A stretch of DNA of 64,000 bases from CAVUWL01 sp963787415 (GCA_963787415.1 CAWBCO010000001.1:1-64000), one strand, 5' to 3'; shown: positions 16,126-25,737, numbered from the stretch's first letter. Numbers and translations: made by a program. Notes: a model not told the origin generated them from the sequence alone.

Positions 16126-17964
16126 CTATTTCACGATCGTGAAGCTGAGCTCGTGCGGCGATGATGCGCGACCGGCGCTGTCGCTCGCAGCGATCGTCAG
16201 CGTGTAGCGACCGGGCGCGAGTCGCTTGTGCTGAGAGAGCTGGCCCCTCGAAGGCGACGTTGTTGGCGCCTTCGTGACCTGTGAAGAACAGCGATCCTGC
16301 CGGCACACTGCGCTTACACGTTCCTGCGGGCGGCATTACGGCGGGTCCTCGCGACGCATCTGTGCCCGGTTCTGCGACCGCTCACCTCCCGCGTGAACGT
16401 CAAGGTCACGTTCGCCTGCTCGTTGAGCGAGAACGAGAAGGTCGTGCCGAGCGGCGGGCGCTTCGCTCTCTTGCTGAGCTGTGCGAGCTTTGAGCCCGCG
16501 CGCCACCTCGTCGCGGATTGCCCGACATCGGTGATCGCAAAAGGGGCGCGGCTGTGGGCGGCAATGGTGCCGTCGTGAACGCGACGTCGCCGGATGCCGC
16601 GCTCCCGTCGGGCGTCGTGAGGACGAGCTGCACGTGGTAGGTGGTACCCGGCGCGAGCCCGCCGAGCGTCGCCGTCGCCGATTCGGGCCCCGGGGTTTCG
16701 AGCAACTGGGTGCCGGCTGTGCTCGCGCCGTAGCCGGTCGTGGGCCCATAGCGGTAGCTGAACACCCCGCCGATGAACAAGGTGCTGACGGTGCCCGTGA
16801 GCGTCGCGCCGGTAGCAGTCACGCTCGAGACCACGGGAGTGCCGGCTAGCGGCACGGTGTGCTCGACCGCGCCGATGTCGCAGGCAGCACCCTGCGGACG
16901 CGGTACGCCGCGCTGATCCGCCTCCGGGCACCCGGAAAAGGTGCCGGAGTCGATCGCCGGGCTGCCGGCGAGCAGGTCCTCGGTTTCAGTTTGGCCGCCG
17001 TTGTCACGGAGCGGGCCGAGCAGCGGGTTCGGTGTTGCTGATCCCGCCGTGCGCGGCGAAATCACATTCGCCGCCGTTGTCGAGGTTGACGCCGGTCGTC
17101 GCTATCGTGCCCGAGCAGTTGCTGAGGATCACTTCTTCACTTTGCCCGTGCTCTCCTACCGGCGAGGTTGTTCGCCACGATGTCGTTCTCGTAGGTTGCG
17201 GCGCCCTTGACTCCCCCGCCGCAGCCCAACCCGTTAAAGCACTCGTTTTCGGCGATCGTGTCGTTGACGAGGTGCAGCGATTTGTCGCTCTGGATCCCGC
17301 CGGAGTCGCCGTTGAACGCCTTGTTGCCCCCACGGTTGCCCACGATCGTGCTGTTTGTGATGTCGGTGCTGCCACCCACGAGCAGACCGCCGCCGTTGTA
17401 GCCGACGTTGTCGGCGATCGTGCTCGCGTTGATCGTGAGTGTTGTAGAGGGGTCCGATTCGATCCCTCCGCCGTCGTAGGTGAACTTCACGGTGTTCCCG
17501 CTGACACTGTCGTCTTCCAGGGTGACGTTCGCGGAGCCTGAGATCAGCATTCCACCGCCGCCTTCAAGAGATTCGTGGGCGCCGGTGATCGTGACGCCGG
17601 TGATCGTGACCGTGCCCGCGGTGATGTCCAGGACGCGGTGAGCGCTCTGCATGGCGTCGATCACGCTGCGGGGCGCACCCGCGCCGAGGATCGTGAGGCT
17701 CTTTTCGATCGCCAGCGGCGCACTCGTCGCTGCGTAGTGGGTTGCGCTGGCCGGCAGTACGATCGTGCTGCCGGCGCTCGCTGCAGCAAGCGCTTTGCGC
17801 AGCGAGCCGGGACCCGAGTCTGCGGTACTAGTGACCGTGATCGTGGCCGCCGAGGCACCCGCGGCGGCGAGCAGCATCCCGGCGCCCGCGACCAAGAGCA
17901 GCGTCGCTGCCTTTTCGCAAACCCCCTGCGCCCGCCGGCTGTCACCTACCGTGTCGCTCCTCAT
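16126..17964 (-). pseudogene. Secreted beta-helix protein with choice-of-anchor-Q-like region, frameshifted
   Basis: A large exported protein is broken into pieces on the minus strand. The first (17964-17137) has a signal peptide (LLLVAGAGMLLAAAGASA) and parallel beta-helix sequence such as ITVTSTADSGPGSLRKAL and NSTIVGNRGGN. The second (17065-16406) has PLLGPLRDNGGQTETEDLLA followed by GSPAIDSG, then a fibronectin-like domain (PGTTYHVQLVLTTPDGSAAS). The third (16308-16126) ends with a bacterial Ig-like strand set, PGRYTLTIAASDSAGRASS. At least three frameshifts separate them. Joined, the product would be about 600 aa. Confidence 0.75.
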
Positions 17965-18430
17965 CGGCTAGCGCCCAGACTACCTGCAGCGGAGAAAAGC
18001 AGAGGGCCGTTGTTTCAGGCACTTGTTGCCAAGAGTGCCTGAGACGACGAAAATCGTCGACAATCCACGGGCATCCGCCGATATCGTGGAGCAGAAGCCG
18101 CCTAGCAAATACCCAGCCACTGACGGCTCAATGGCCGGTGAAAATGAGTCGCTGGCCCAAGGGAGTCTTCAGGTTCTCACGCGCCGACCCTACGAAGTAG
18201 CACCGCGCCGATTTCCAGACCATTGTTGGCTCGGTGCGTATCACGAGTCCTCCTCCAGCCACTAATGGGGATCTGTGCATCGGGCTGCAACCCTTCGGGC
18301 ACCCCTTGCGCCGCGACAACGTGCAGGAAGCGCCAGCGAAGGCCGTCATCATTGCCGTCCGTGGTCGCCCAAGGCGACAGATCTGACAAGCCAAGTTAGC
18401 AACGCCCTTCGGGGCTGATAGGAAGGCATC
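17965..18430. other. Stretch without recognisable gene
   Basis: About 465 bases upstream of the interrupted hotdog gene. I find neither a conserved frame nor a clear hairpin. Confidence 0.5.
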
Positions 18431-18632
18431 ATGGAGTCGAGTGCAGAGACCACCCGTCGCTTGCACCTGGCGCTGGACGTTCCGCTGCTCAGGTTTCTCG
18501 GCGTTTCCGCCGTCGATGACGGTGATCCCGCAGCTGGTATCGAACTTGCCCAGACACAGAATGCCCTGAACGCGGTCGATGCACTTCACGGGGGGGCGAT
18601 CGCCACGGTCTTGGACGTTGCCGCATACCTAG

Positions 18633-19605
18633 AGGCCTGATATGGGTTCAGCGCCCGTCATATGCGACAAGGCTGCGCAGCGGTCGGCCCAGCTGGGCGT
18701 TGATGAACATCCCAAGGGTTAGGGCGAGCAGGCGTTGAGCGACCCGTTGGATCAGACCACCGAGCGTCTTTGCCAAGATCCTCTTCGAGCCGCATCTGGC
18801 GCTTTAGGTTGGAGAACACCGACTCGATCACCAGTCGAATCGTGGCCTTTGCAACCTCAGCGGGTGGGCGCTCGCCGAGCCGGTGGCGCTCGGGCGTGAT
18901 CAGCTCAACCGAGATCAGCTCGATCGTGCGCTCATACTCAGCCCCCCAAAACCCCTTGTCGGTGAAAGGCACGGTGCCTGGGTGGGCCTGGGCGAGCCGA
19001 AAGAGCGGCTCCCGCTCACCCTCTCCTGGCGCCACCAGGTCATAGCCCAGCGGGACTCCCAACTGATCGGTCACCAAGACCAGGCGCATCCCCCAGTAAA
19101 AGCGACTCTTGGAGGGACAGAAGCCATAACCAGCCTCCCCGGCGAAGTGGCTCTTTGAGGCACAACCGGGGTAGTTGGCACAACCGATCAGCGTGCCGTC
19201 GGCAAGCCTCCTATTGCCAGAGGCAACCAGCTCTGCCAACTGAAGCTGGACCATGACGATGTAGGGGCCCAGGCGACGCAGGCGGCGGTTGTATTGGGAT
19301 TGGTCGGGAAGATGGGCAAACCAGCCCGGTAGCCGGTAGGCGATCATGCCCAGGAACTTGCGATCAGAGGGCTCCCCGACCGATACCTGAGCGACAGATA
19401 ATGCGATCAGCTCGGGATCGGTGATCTTGCCTTCGGGGCCGGGGCGAGGAATCGGCAGCGAGTGAGCGAACACGTAGGCTGCGATTACAAGGGTCTCCAG
19501 CGATGCTGTCACTTCGTGCTCCAATCACGAGGTTGCAGGGCTGGGGACCCTTTTCCTTATTTGCGGCCCGGCTCCTTGGCGTGGCGGCTAACCCACATCA
19601 GGCCT
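18633..19605 (-). mobile_element. IS982-like insertion sequence
   Basis: 973 bp with terminal inverted repeats AGGCCTGATATGGGTT (18633-18648) and its complement with one mismatch (19590-19605). It is flanked by CTAG on both sides (18629-18632 and 19606-19609), the likely 4-bp target duplication. Because CTAG is palindromic it could also be counted as part of the repeats. It carries one transposase gene on the minus strand. Confidence 0.88.
18648..19524 (-). pseudogene. IS982-family transposase, frameshift near its C-terminus
   Basis: DDE transposase. It starts MEHEVTASLETLVIAAYVFA. The catalytic core contains LADGTLIGCANYPGCAS and KSRFYWGMRLVLVTDQLGVP, then PFTDKGFWGAEYE and the last acidic residue in IESVFSNLKRQM. 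The pattern SKSRFYWG and ER after the DDE Asp fit IS982. The open frame runs to 18658, but near 18778 the family-like ending switches frame: LIQRVAQRLLALTLGMFINA then QLGRPLRSLVAYDGR, with TGA at 18648-18650. One extra base probably inactivates the last 40 residues. Whether that abolishes activity is unknown. Confidence 0.75.
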
Positions 19606-19826
19606 CTAGCACTTCTGCCCCAGCTCGCCGACGATGAGGAGGCGGTCACACACATGGTCTCGCTCTCTTACCTCGCCCGTCCCGAGGCTGGGGCGCAACT
19701 GAAGGTCAAGGGAGAGGTTCTACGACGCGGCCGTCGGCTTGCCTTCGTCACCTCCGCCTTGAGTTGCGGCGATCGTCTTCTTGCGACGGCGAGCCTGACG
19801 AAGTTGATCTTTGTGATCGACGGGAG

Positions 19827-20537
19827 CTAGGTTGGGACGAGATCCTGAAATGCGAAGCCGTCCCGCATCACGGTCTCGCCCAGCTCGATCTCGATGGGTT
19901 GTTCGAAGATCGGGCCAGCGTGGACAAAAGTGTGAAACTCGCCGTTCTCGCCACAGGGATCGACACCCGACGGAAGGTCAGCGAGCAGCGCCTCGTCGAA
20001 CGGACGGCCGACAAAGGAGGGATCGAGTTGGGCCGGATCGACGCAGACGAGTGTCGCCTCGAAGCCCGCGTCGATGAACTCTTCAGCCAGATCGCCCGTG
20101 TCGCGGCCCCAGATCGGAAACAACCCATCCCGGCTGTCGCACGCGAGCCGTTTTTCGCGGTAGCTACGGATGTCTGCCAAGAACAGGTCGGCGAAGGCAA
20201 TGGTGCTCACCTTGTCGAGCGGCGGCGCACCCAGTGCCCGCGCCATTCGCTCCTCATAGACCTCATTCGGACAGGTAGCCGGGATGTCAACTTCCACCAG
20301 CGGTCTACCAATCACCCCAGCTTGCGCACGAATCAGCTCGCGCCGCACTCCGTGCATGCTGACCCTCTCGAAGTCTTCGGTAAAGGTCGTGATCAACGCC
20401 ACCGGCTCGGTTCGTTCATTCCGCAGCGTCCAAAGCGCTAGCGCCGAGTCCTTGCCTCCGCTCCAAGACAGCGCGACGGTTCGCGGCTCCGGGTGACGTG
20501 CATCTTTTCCGCCCCGACTGGGCGGGCTCGTTTTCAC
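19827..20537 (-). CDS. Dph6-like PP-loop ATPase (adenine nucleotide alpha-hydrolase family)
   Basis: About 236 aa from a GTG at 20537; the frame is open further to 20627. The PP-loop is LSWSGGKDSALALW near the N-terminus. Family signatures follow: MHGVRRELIRAQA, then ACDSRDGLFPIWGRDTGDLA and GENGEFHTFVHAGPIFEQPI. These match the MJ0570/DUF71 family, related to diphthine-ammonia ligase. Bacteria lack diphthamide, so the bacterial substrate is unknown; roles in B12-related or other ATP-dependent amidation have been suggested. It is convergent with the interrupted hotdog gene, overlapping its last few bases. Confidence 0.85.
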   Translation of the reverse strand: MKTSPPSRGGKDARHPEPRTVALSWSGGKDSALALWTLRNERTEPVALITTFTEDFERVSMHGVRRELIRAQAGVIGRPLVEVDIPATCPNEVYEERMARALGAPPLDKVSTIAFADLFLADIRSYREKRLACDSRDGLFPIWGRDTGDLAEEFIDAGFEATLVCVDPAQLDPSFVGRPFDEALLADLPSGVDPCGENGEFHTFVHAGPIFEQPIEIELGETVMRDGFAFQDLVPT

Positions 20538-20718
20538 GGACTCAGCCTCCCAGTTGACTGCCGACCCGCCACACGCCGACCATGCTACCTCGTCCGATGG
20601 TCCGAGCCGTCGTCGCAGTCGAGTCAACGACGCCCCTACGGGGCTAATGAAAAAGCCTCCGTTGTCGGGGTTGAACCGATGGCAATATCCCTTCCCGTAG
20701 TGCCCCGAAACCGCAGCA

Positions 20719-20754
20719 GACTATACGCACTGTAAGGAGCTAGATAGTCGTATA
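20719..20754 (+). promoter_or_regulatory. Inverted repeats upstream of relaxase, possible oriT or promoter site
   Basis: GACTATACG (20719-20727) and ATAGTCGTATA (20744-20754) contain two overlapping inverted repeats (GACTAT/ATAGTC and TATACG/CGTATA), 39 bp before the relaxase start. The block is clearly AT-richer than its surroundings. Relaxase genes often sit beside oriT, and such repeats are typical there. No nic-site consensus was recognised. Confidence 0.4.
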
Positions 20755-20792
20755 TAGCCGGTCATGGTTGCCGATTAACACACAGTCTTGAG

Positions 20793-23441
20793 GTGTCAGT
20801 TCGGCGGCGCTACGTTCGCCCGGTGCAAACGACCCACAAGATTCCCGGCGATTCCGCCGTGACCTACGCTAAGTACCTGACCTCTGTTTCCTCGCGCGGC
20901 GACTATTACACCCGCGACGGAAACGACGACTCCGATGGGCCGGTGCCGAGCCGCTGGCATGGTTCGGCAGAGACGCTGAACTCACTCGGCCTCTCCGCCG
21001 AGGGCACGGTGCAACGCGACGAGCTGCGTGCGGTGATGAGAGGCATGTCCCCGCTCGATGGTGAGCCGCTGCGCCCGGCGGGTTCCAACGGAACGAGGAC
21101 TGCCGGCGTGGAGCTGATGTTCGCTCCGCCAAAGACGGTCTCGGCGCTGTGGGCCACCTCAAGTTCCTACCGCCGCGCCCAGATCGAGGTCGCTCACCGG
21201 CGCGCCGTGGCGAGCGCGCTTGAGCGAACCGAGCGGGAGGTCGCCCTGGTGAGGCGAAAGAGCGGGGGAGTGGTGCGGTTTGAGCGAGCCAAGAGCCTGC
21301 TCGCCGCGGAGTTCGTCCATACCTCCAGCCGCCTCGCCGAAGACCAGGAGGCCGGTGGGATCCCAGACCCCCAGCTGCACTCCCACCTCGTCGTCTTCGC
21401 CGCCGAGCGCATAGATGGAAAACTCGCCGCGGTCGAATCCCGCCAGCTCTACAAGACCGCCCGCGAGAACGGCGCCTGGTACAGAGCAGAGCTGGCGGCG
21501 AACCTGCGCGAGCTGGGAGTGCCGATCGAGCGGCGGGCCGGTCGGAGCGAACGCTACTTCGAGGTGCAGGGAGTTCCCGAGAGGCTGGCGAGCCGTTGGT
21601 CGACTCGCTCTGAAGATGTCGACCGCGCCGCGCGGATCTTCCGCCAGCGCTACGGGCGAGAGCCAAGGGCGGGAGAGCTCGGTTCGTTGACGACGAGCAC
21701 CCGGGGCTCAAAGAGCGCCGCCGACCGGCTTGACGTCAACGAGGCCTGGAGGGCCGTGGGCGAGGAGCACGGGTTGAGTGCAGAGCGCTCCGAGGCGCTA
21801 TTTGAGCAGCGCTCGATATCAGGTCAAAACACCGTCAACCTCCGAGCAGAGCTACTCAAAAAGGTCACCGAGGAGCGCTCGATGATCAGCGACCGCGAGT
21901 TGCGCGCCAAGGCCTACGAGCTTGCCGCCGGAGTCTGCCGGCCCGCCGAGGCCGATCGGCTGATCGAAGACCTGGCGCGCCGGGGAGAGTTGGTTCGCCT
22001 CAAGGACCGCAGCTGGACGACCCGCCGCCTGCGCGAGCTGGAGCAGGTCACGGTCGGGATCGCCGAGCGCCGCGCCAATGAAAACACCGCCCCGCTGAGC
22101 GAGGCGTCCCTCAAGCAGGCCCGCCGCGAGATCGGCGCCGAGATTCACGGATCGCTGACCCAAGAGCAACGCGAGGCGCTGGAGACGATCACCGGCCCCG
22201 GCGGTATCTCACAACTGATCGGTCGCGCCGGCACCGGCAAGGGGGTTGTCATCTCCGCCGCGGCCCGCGCCTGGCAGCTCGAGGGCTATGAGGTGATCGG
22301 GACCGCCGTTGCCGGCGCTACCGCACAGAGGCTGCGAGACGATGCAAGCCTCGATCGTTCCATCACCGTCGATGGACTCTGCAACGGCGTCGAGCGAGAC
22401 CGCATCAGATTGGGACCAAAGAGCGTCGTGGTCATCGATGAGGCCGGCATGGCCGACACCGAACGACTGGCCAGGCTCACCCAGATCACCTCAGAGACCC
22501 ACAGCAAGCTCGTGCTCGCCGGCGACGCGGCGCAGCTGGGATCGATCGGCGCCGGCGGGCTCTTCGCCGAGCTGTCAGATCGGGTCCCGACGGCCGAGCT
22601 GAGGGAGGTCCATCGCGCCAACCATCAGTGGGAGCGCCGGGCCTGGGAGCAGATCCGAAAGGGCCAACCCGGACCCGCGCTCGCCCAATATCAGGCCCAC
22701 GATCGCCTCCACATCCACGACACCCGGGCGCAGGCCGCCGCGGCGATGGTCGAGGACTGGGACAAGACCAGGCGGAGCCTTCCCGGCGGGCGGGCGGTGA
22801 TGATCACCGACGCCTCCAACAAGGAGCGCGACCAGATCAACGCGATCGCCCAGGAGCGCCGGGCGGCCGCGGGCGAGCTTGGCTCACACCGCGTCGAGCT
22901 GCCAAGCAAGCCCTACGGCTTGCGTGCTGGCGACGAGGTGATCTTCTCCGCCCAGTTCGAGATCCCCGGCCAGAAGCGGATCGAGAACGGGATCACCGGC
23001 ACCGTCATCGATACCGCCTGCGACTCAGACGCGATCACGATCAAGACCAACGAGGGCGATCCGCGCGAGGTCGCGGTCGACACCAGGCGCTTCAGCGACC
23101 TCTCGCTCGGCTACGCCGTCCACGTCTACAAGGCGCAGGGGATCACCGCCGAGACATCGGGCATCCTCACCGGCGGCTGGCAGACCGACCGCGAGCACGC
23201 CTACGTCGCGCTCAGCCGTGCCCGGGAGCAGACCCAGGTCTACGTGGCGCGAGAGGATCTTGGCGAGGCTGGCCTGGATACCGGGGCGATCGAACGGCTC
23301 GGGGAGCGCATTCGTCGCAGCGGCGCCCAGGAGGCGAGCATTGCAAGGGAGGCAGACGAGCGAAGCGTGGAGCGTCAGGAGTGGATTGAGCGCGACATAG
23401 ACCGAGATCGAGAGCTCGATCGCGGCCTCGGGATCGAGTAG
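20793..23441 (+). CDS. MobF (TrwC/TraI-type) conjugative relaxase-helicase
   Basis: 882 aa from GTG 20793; a second GTG at 20823 gives the more usual start QTTHKIPGDSAVTYAKYL. The relaxase domain has the Tyr-rich N-terminus (GDYYTRDG) and the metal-binding His set with FVHTSSR (His175) and DPQLHSHLVV (about 191-200). The helicase half has Walker A GRAGTGKGV (about 476), Walker B VVIDEAG (about 548) and the UvrD/RecD-like C-terminal motif VYKAQGITAET followed by YVALSRARE. It nicks oriT and unwinds the transferred strand. No coupling protein or type IV secretion genes are visible, so the element looks mobilizable or degraded. Confidence 0.93.
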   Translation: MSVRRRYVRPVQTTHKIPGDSAVTYAKYLTSVSSRGDYYTRDGNDDSDGPVPSRWHGSAETLNSLGLSAEGTVQRDELRAVMRGMSPLDGEPLRPAGSNGTRTAGVELMFAPPKTVSALWATSSSYRRAQIEVAHRRAVASALERTEREVALVRRKSGGVVRFERAKSLLAAEFVHTSSRLAEDQEAGGIPDPQLHSHLVVFAAERIDGKLAAVESRQLYKTARENGAWYRAELAANLRELGVPIERRAGRSERYFEVQGVPERLASRWSTRSEDVDRAARIFRQRYGREPRAGELGSLTTSTRGSKSAADRLDVNEAWRAVGEEHGLSAERSEALFEQRSISGQNTVNLRAELLKKVTEERSMISDRELRAKAYELAAGVCRPAEADRLIEDLARRGELVRLKDRSWTTRRLRELEQVTVGIAERRANENTAPLSEASLKQARREIGAEIHGSLTQEQREALETITGPGGISQLIGRAGTGKGVVISAAARAWQLEGYEVIGTAVAGATAQRLRDDASLDRSITVDGLCNGVERDRIRLGPKSVVVIDEAGMADTERLARLTQITSETHSKLVLAGDAAQLGSIGAGGLFAELSDRVPTAELREVHRANHQWERRAWEQIRKGQPGPALAQYQAHDRLHIHDTRAQAAAAMVEDWDKTRRSLPGGRAVMITDASNKERDQINAIAQERRAAAGELGSHRVELPSKPYGLRAGDEVIFSAQFEIPGQKRIENGITGTVIDTACDSDAITIKTNEGDPREVAVDTRRFSDLSLGYAVHVYKAQGITAETSGILTGGWQTDREHAYVALSRAREQTQVYVAREDLGEAGLDTGAIERLGERIRRSGAQEASIAREADERSVERQEWIERDIDRDRELDRGLGIE

Positions 23442-23664
23442 CCACTTCGCGAGCGGCCCCCGGTTGCTTACGCTGGGCACTGCGCATTATGCACCGGTTG
23501 GCGCATGAGATTGCCGAGCAATTGACAACATGGCTAGCTGACTTGTCTCTATCTTCCCCTGGACCACAACCCGCCTATCGTCGCGACAACGGGGCTTGAA
23601 GTAAATGAAACCATCGCTGGCCCGAGCGACATGTGGCAGAGGATAGGAAGAGAAAGGACGCTGC

Positions 23665-24672
23665 GTGGAGCACTCATCTAGGACACCGGGTTTCAGGGCT
23701 CCACATCCTCGGTGCGTCGTCCTCACCGTCGCCTGTCTAATCCTACTGATCTGCTCAGCCGCCGCGTTCGCTCGGAGCCCGACGCCCACCAGCTCTCACT
23801 CCGAATCCTCGCCAAAGGTCGCCCGCTTCTATCTCGCGGGCACCAACGGCTACAAAGTTTCAGTCTTTGCTTCCGTCGAGGGGCCTCAATCTCCAATTGA
23901 CGTTGTCGTCGAAAACTTCAAAGGAGGTGCCGAATACCAGACGCAGGGTCTGGTTACGGCTAACAGAATCCATGCCTCCTATGGTCAGCTTGGTGCCATC
24001 TCTCTTCGCTTCCACCCATCCGGTCGGATTTCGCACTCCCGAATCATTTTTGGTAATAAGGGCTGTCCCAGAGGTGCCAAAGCGCGACTTGGAGTCTTCC
24101 AAGGCATCTTCCGCTTCCGCGGTGAGAACCGCTACACCTCGGTTGATGCCCATCGGATAAGCGGTGGTGTAGGAGATCCCACCGCTCCGATCGACCATAA
24201 AGAGGAATTGTCCTTGGGCTGCCCGCAGCGTTTGCGCCTCATCGGACTTCTCGCCCAGGCCTCTACCCAGCCGCTAGAAGAAGCGGGAGGGGCAACTCTG
24301 AGAGCGATATCCACCGGGCCAACCGGCTCGGTGATGTTCGCGGCAGCGCCCGTGGTCTCCAAAAGCGAAAGCGGCTCTGCAACGAAGACAGATTCATATT
24401 TCTTTGTCGCCCTCACCGAAGAGCAACTTGAACAAACCAAGATTGCTCGGGCCGTCTTCCAGGCGGGCCCTGCAAGTACGGACTTCGTCCTCAACAACGC
24501 TCTTGGTTCTGCCACCGTCAGCCCGCCGGCGCCTTTCAGCGGTTCGGGCAGCTTCCAGCGCAACGCCGACGGTTCGATCAGTTGGACTGGCTCCCTCAGC
24601 GTGCCGATGCATGGCCGCGGGCTTGTGGCATTAACCGGTCCCGCCTTTAAGGCCGAATTATCAAAACCCTAG
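23665..24672 (+). CDS. Secreted hypothetical protein
   Basis: 335 aa with a signal peptide (CVVLTVACLILLICSAAAFA). The mature part opens KVARFYLAGTNGYKVSVFAS, has a conserved-looking middle (RFHPSGRISHSRIIFGNKGC then RGAKARLGVFQGIFRFRGEN) and a C-terminal domain ending SGSFQRNADGSISWTGSLSV. I recall proteins of this build in Solirubrobacterales but know no function. It is beta-rich by appearance, with no enzyme motif. It stands alone, downstream of the relaxase. Confidence 0.7.
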   Translation: MEHSSRTPGFRAPHPRCVVLTVACLILLICSAAAFARSPTPTSSHSESSPKVARFYLAGTNGYKVSVFASVEGPQSPIDVVVENFKGGAEYQTQGLVTANRIHASYGQLGAISLRFHPSGRISHSRIIFGNKGCPRGAKARLGVFQGIFRFRGENRYTSVDAHRISGGVGDPTAPIDHKEELSLGCPQRLRLIGLLAQASTQPLEEAGGATLRAISTGPTGSVMFAAAPVVSKSESGSATKTDSYFFVALTEEQLEQTKIARAVFQAGPASTDFVLNNALGSATVSPPAPFSGSGSFQRNADGSISWTGSLSVPMHGRGLVALTGPAFKAELSKP

Positions 24673-24750
24673 CCATGCCGCAGCAGAACGGTGCTGAGCG
24701 CAGGGGAAGATCGTTCGCCTGGATCCGAAAGTGAGGCTAGAGTCGCGCCG

Positions 24751-25083
24751 ATGGCGCTGGCGTCAAAGTCCTGGGTATTCGACTTCGACGCCGACGCCTG
24801 CTTTGATTTTGAGGATGTCAGATCCAAGGGCGATCGCAAGGCGCTCTTCAACGTGGTCCACAAGCTGAAGGAGCTCGGACCTGACTTACCGAGTCCGCAC
24901 ATGAAGTCGCTGAAGGGCGAGGGCGACCTCTTCGAGCTACGACCTAAGCAGGGCGCCTGCGCTGCCCGCCCGATCTACACCAGGGTCGGCAGTCGCTTCG
25001 TGATTCTGGCGATCGCGCCACACAAGAAAGGCTTCGATCGTGCCGTCCTCGACGCGCGCTCGCGCCTCGACCGCCGCCACTGA
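24751..25083 (+). CDS. HigB/RelE-like toxin of a type II toxin-antitoxin pair
   Basis: 110 aa from ATG 24751. The sequence ALFNVVHKLKELGPDLPSPH followed by KSLKGEGDLFELRPKQ then RPIYTRVGSRFVILAIAPHK matches the phage-derived Gp49/HigB branch of RelE-like ribonuclease toxins (the order L..L...G..L..P..K.L..G..LFELR). The basic Lys/Arg pattern in the last helices suits mRNA binding. An XRE-type antitoxin gene follows 52 bp later, toxin first as in higBA loci. Confidence 0.82.
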   Translation: MALASKSWVFDFDADACFDFEDVRSKGDRKALFNVVHKLKELGPDLPSPHMKSLKGEGDLFELRPKQGACAARPIYTRVGSRFVILAIAPHKKGFDRAVLDARSRLDRRH

Positions 25084-25135
25084 TCCTGATCATATGTTTG
25101 TTATCATGGCCGGTCAAGCGGATAGGAGGACTTCG

Positions 25136-25519
25136 ATGGCAAGACGGATAAAGACATTTGGCTCGCTCGTGGCGGGGGAGCAAATTGCTGACCCCAGCTT
25201 TCGAGCTGAGTGGCAGCGGCTGGCCCCGGCGCGGGAGTTCGCCACGACCCTGCTGCGCTACCGGGCAGAGCACAAACTGAACCAGCGCGAGTTGGCCAAA
25301 CAGCTCGGCGTCTCCCAGCCGCGCATCGTCACTCTGGAGTCCGGAGAGCACAACCCTGAGATCGACACGATCATCAAGGCCGTGAAGCGACTAGACATCG
25401 AGTTCGTCCTCGATGTCGCCCCGGTCAGCCGCAAGCCGACGCTGGTGACGGCGCGGGCTAAGAAGCGGGGTGCGGTCGAGCACGATGATGTCTCGGTCGT
25501 GGTTGCCTCCTCGGAGTGA
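25136..25519 (+). CDS. XRE-family antitoxin (HigA-like)
   Basis: 127 aa from ATG 25136, after GGAGG at 25126-25130; an earlier in-frame ATG (25094) lacks such a signal. The helix-turn-helix is NQRELAKQLGVSQPRIVTLE (about 61-80), preceded by REFATTLLRYRAEH. The C-terminal tail (DDVSVVVASSE) is acidic and probably binds the toxin. It should repress its own operon and neutralise the upstream HigB-like protein. Confidence 0.85.
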   Translation: MARRIKTFGSLVAGEQIADPSFRAEWQRLAPAREFATTLLRYRAEHKLNQRELAKQLGVSQPRIVTLESGEHNPEIDTIIKAVKRLDIEFVLDVAPVSRKPTLVTARAKKRGAVEHDDVSVVVASSE

Positions 25520-25522
25520 CGC

Positions 25523-25542
25523 CCGGGTTTTATCCAACCCGG
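25523..25542 (+). terminator. Hairpin after the toxin-antitoxin pair
   Basis: CCGGGTT (25523-25529), six-base loop, AACCCGG (25536-25542), directly after the antitoxin stop. No T-run follows. Confidence 0.6.
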
Positions 25543-25615
25543 TGACTGTCTCGAGCTCCTGATCCCCAAAAAGCGTGAGGGCAGCTCCGACCTCACCTCA
25601 GGTTTGGGGGGAAGA

Positions 25616-25644
25616 GACCGCTGGTTCAAATCCAGCCGCCCCGA
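25616..25644 (+). tRNA. Orphan tRNA/tmRNA-like 3' end (probable attachment-site remnant)
   Basis: GCTGG-TTCAAAT-CCAGC (25620-25636) is a perfect T-arm, followed by an acceptor-like CGCCCCGA (25637-25644). No matching 5' acceptor (a CGGGGCG-like strand), D-arm or anticodon arm lies upstream. It therefore looks like the duplicated 3' end left when an element inserts in a tRNA or tmRNA gene. No second copy exists in the window. Confidence 0.55.
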
Positions 25645-25716
25645 ATAAGAGATTTTGGCTCTAGTAAAGGGAATACGAAGAGTCGGACAGAGCTATTAGA
25701 GGAGAAAGACACCCGT

Positions 25717-25737
25717 GGGTACCAGATTTGGGTACCA
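25717..25737 (+). repeat. Direct repeat GGGTACCA, spacing 13 bp
   Basis: GGGTACCA occurs at 25717-25724 and 25730-25737, about 75 bp after the tRNA-like fragment. Each copy contains the palindrome GGTACC. Such short repeats beside a tRNA 3' end could be integrase arm sites. Confidence 0.4.

Larger units (their letters stand above)
18431..19830 (+). pseudogene. PaaI-type hotdog thioesterase gene interrupted by an IS
   Basis: The 5' part (18431-18632) encodes a hotdog N-terminus, with QNALNAVDALHGGAIATVLD leading to VAAYL. The 3' part (19610-19830) resumes with ALLPQLADDEEAVTHMVSLS and ends KLIFVIDGS. Deleting the IS plus one copy of the CTAG target restores a single 140-aa frame reading DVAAYLALLPQLADDE across the junction. 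The family (PaaI/YbgC-like, with the LHGG helix motif) hydrolyses acyl-CoA thioesters. The perfect junction shows that the insertion is recent relative to the other damage in this region. Confidence 0.88.

Noticed and set aside
20869..21711. Minus-strand open frame opposite the relaxase
   Set aside because: Shadow of the MobF gene; the product is Arg/Ser/Pro-rich without domains.
23515..23560. TTGACA box before the secreted protein gene at 23665 as a promoter
   Set aside because: The possible -10 is at the wrong distance, so it is not reported as a promoter.
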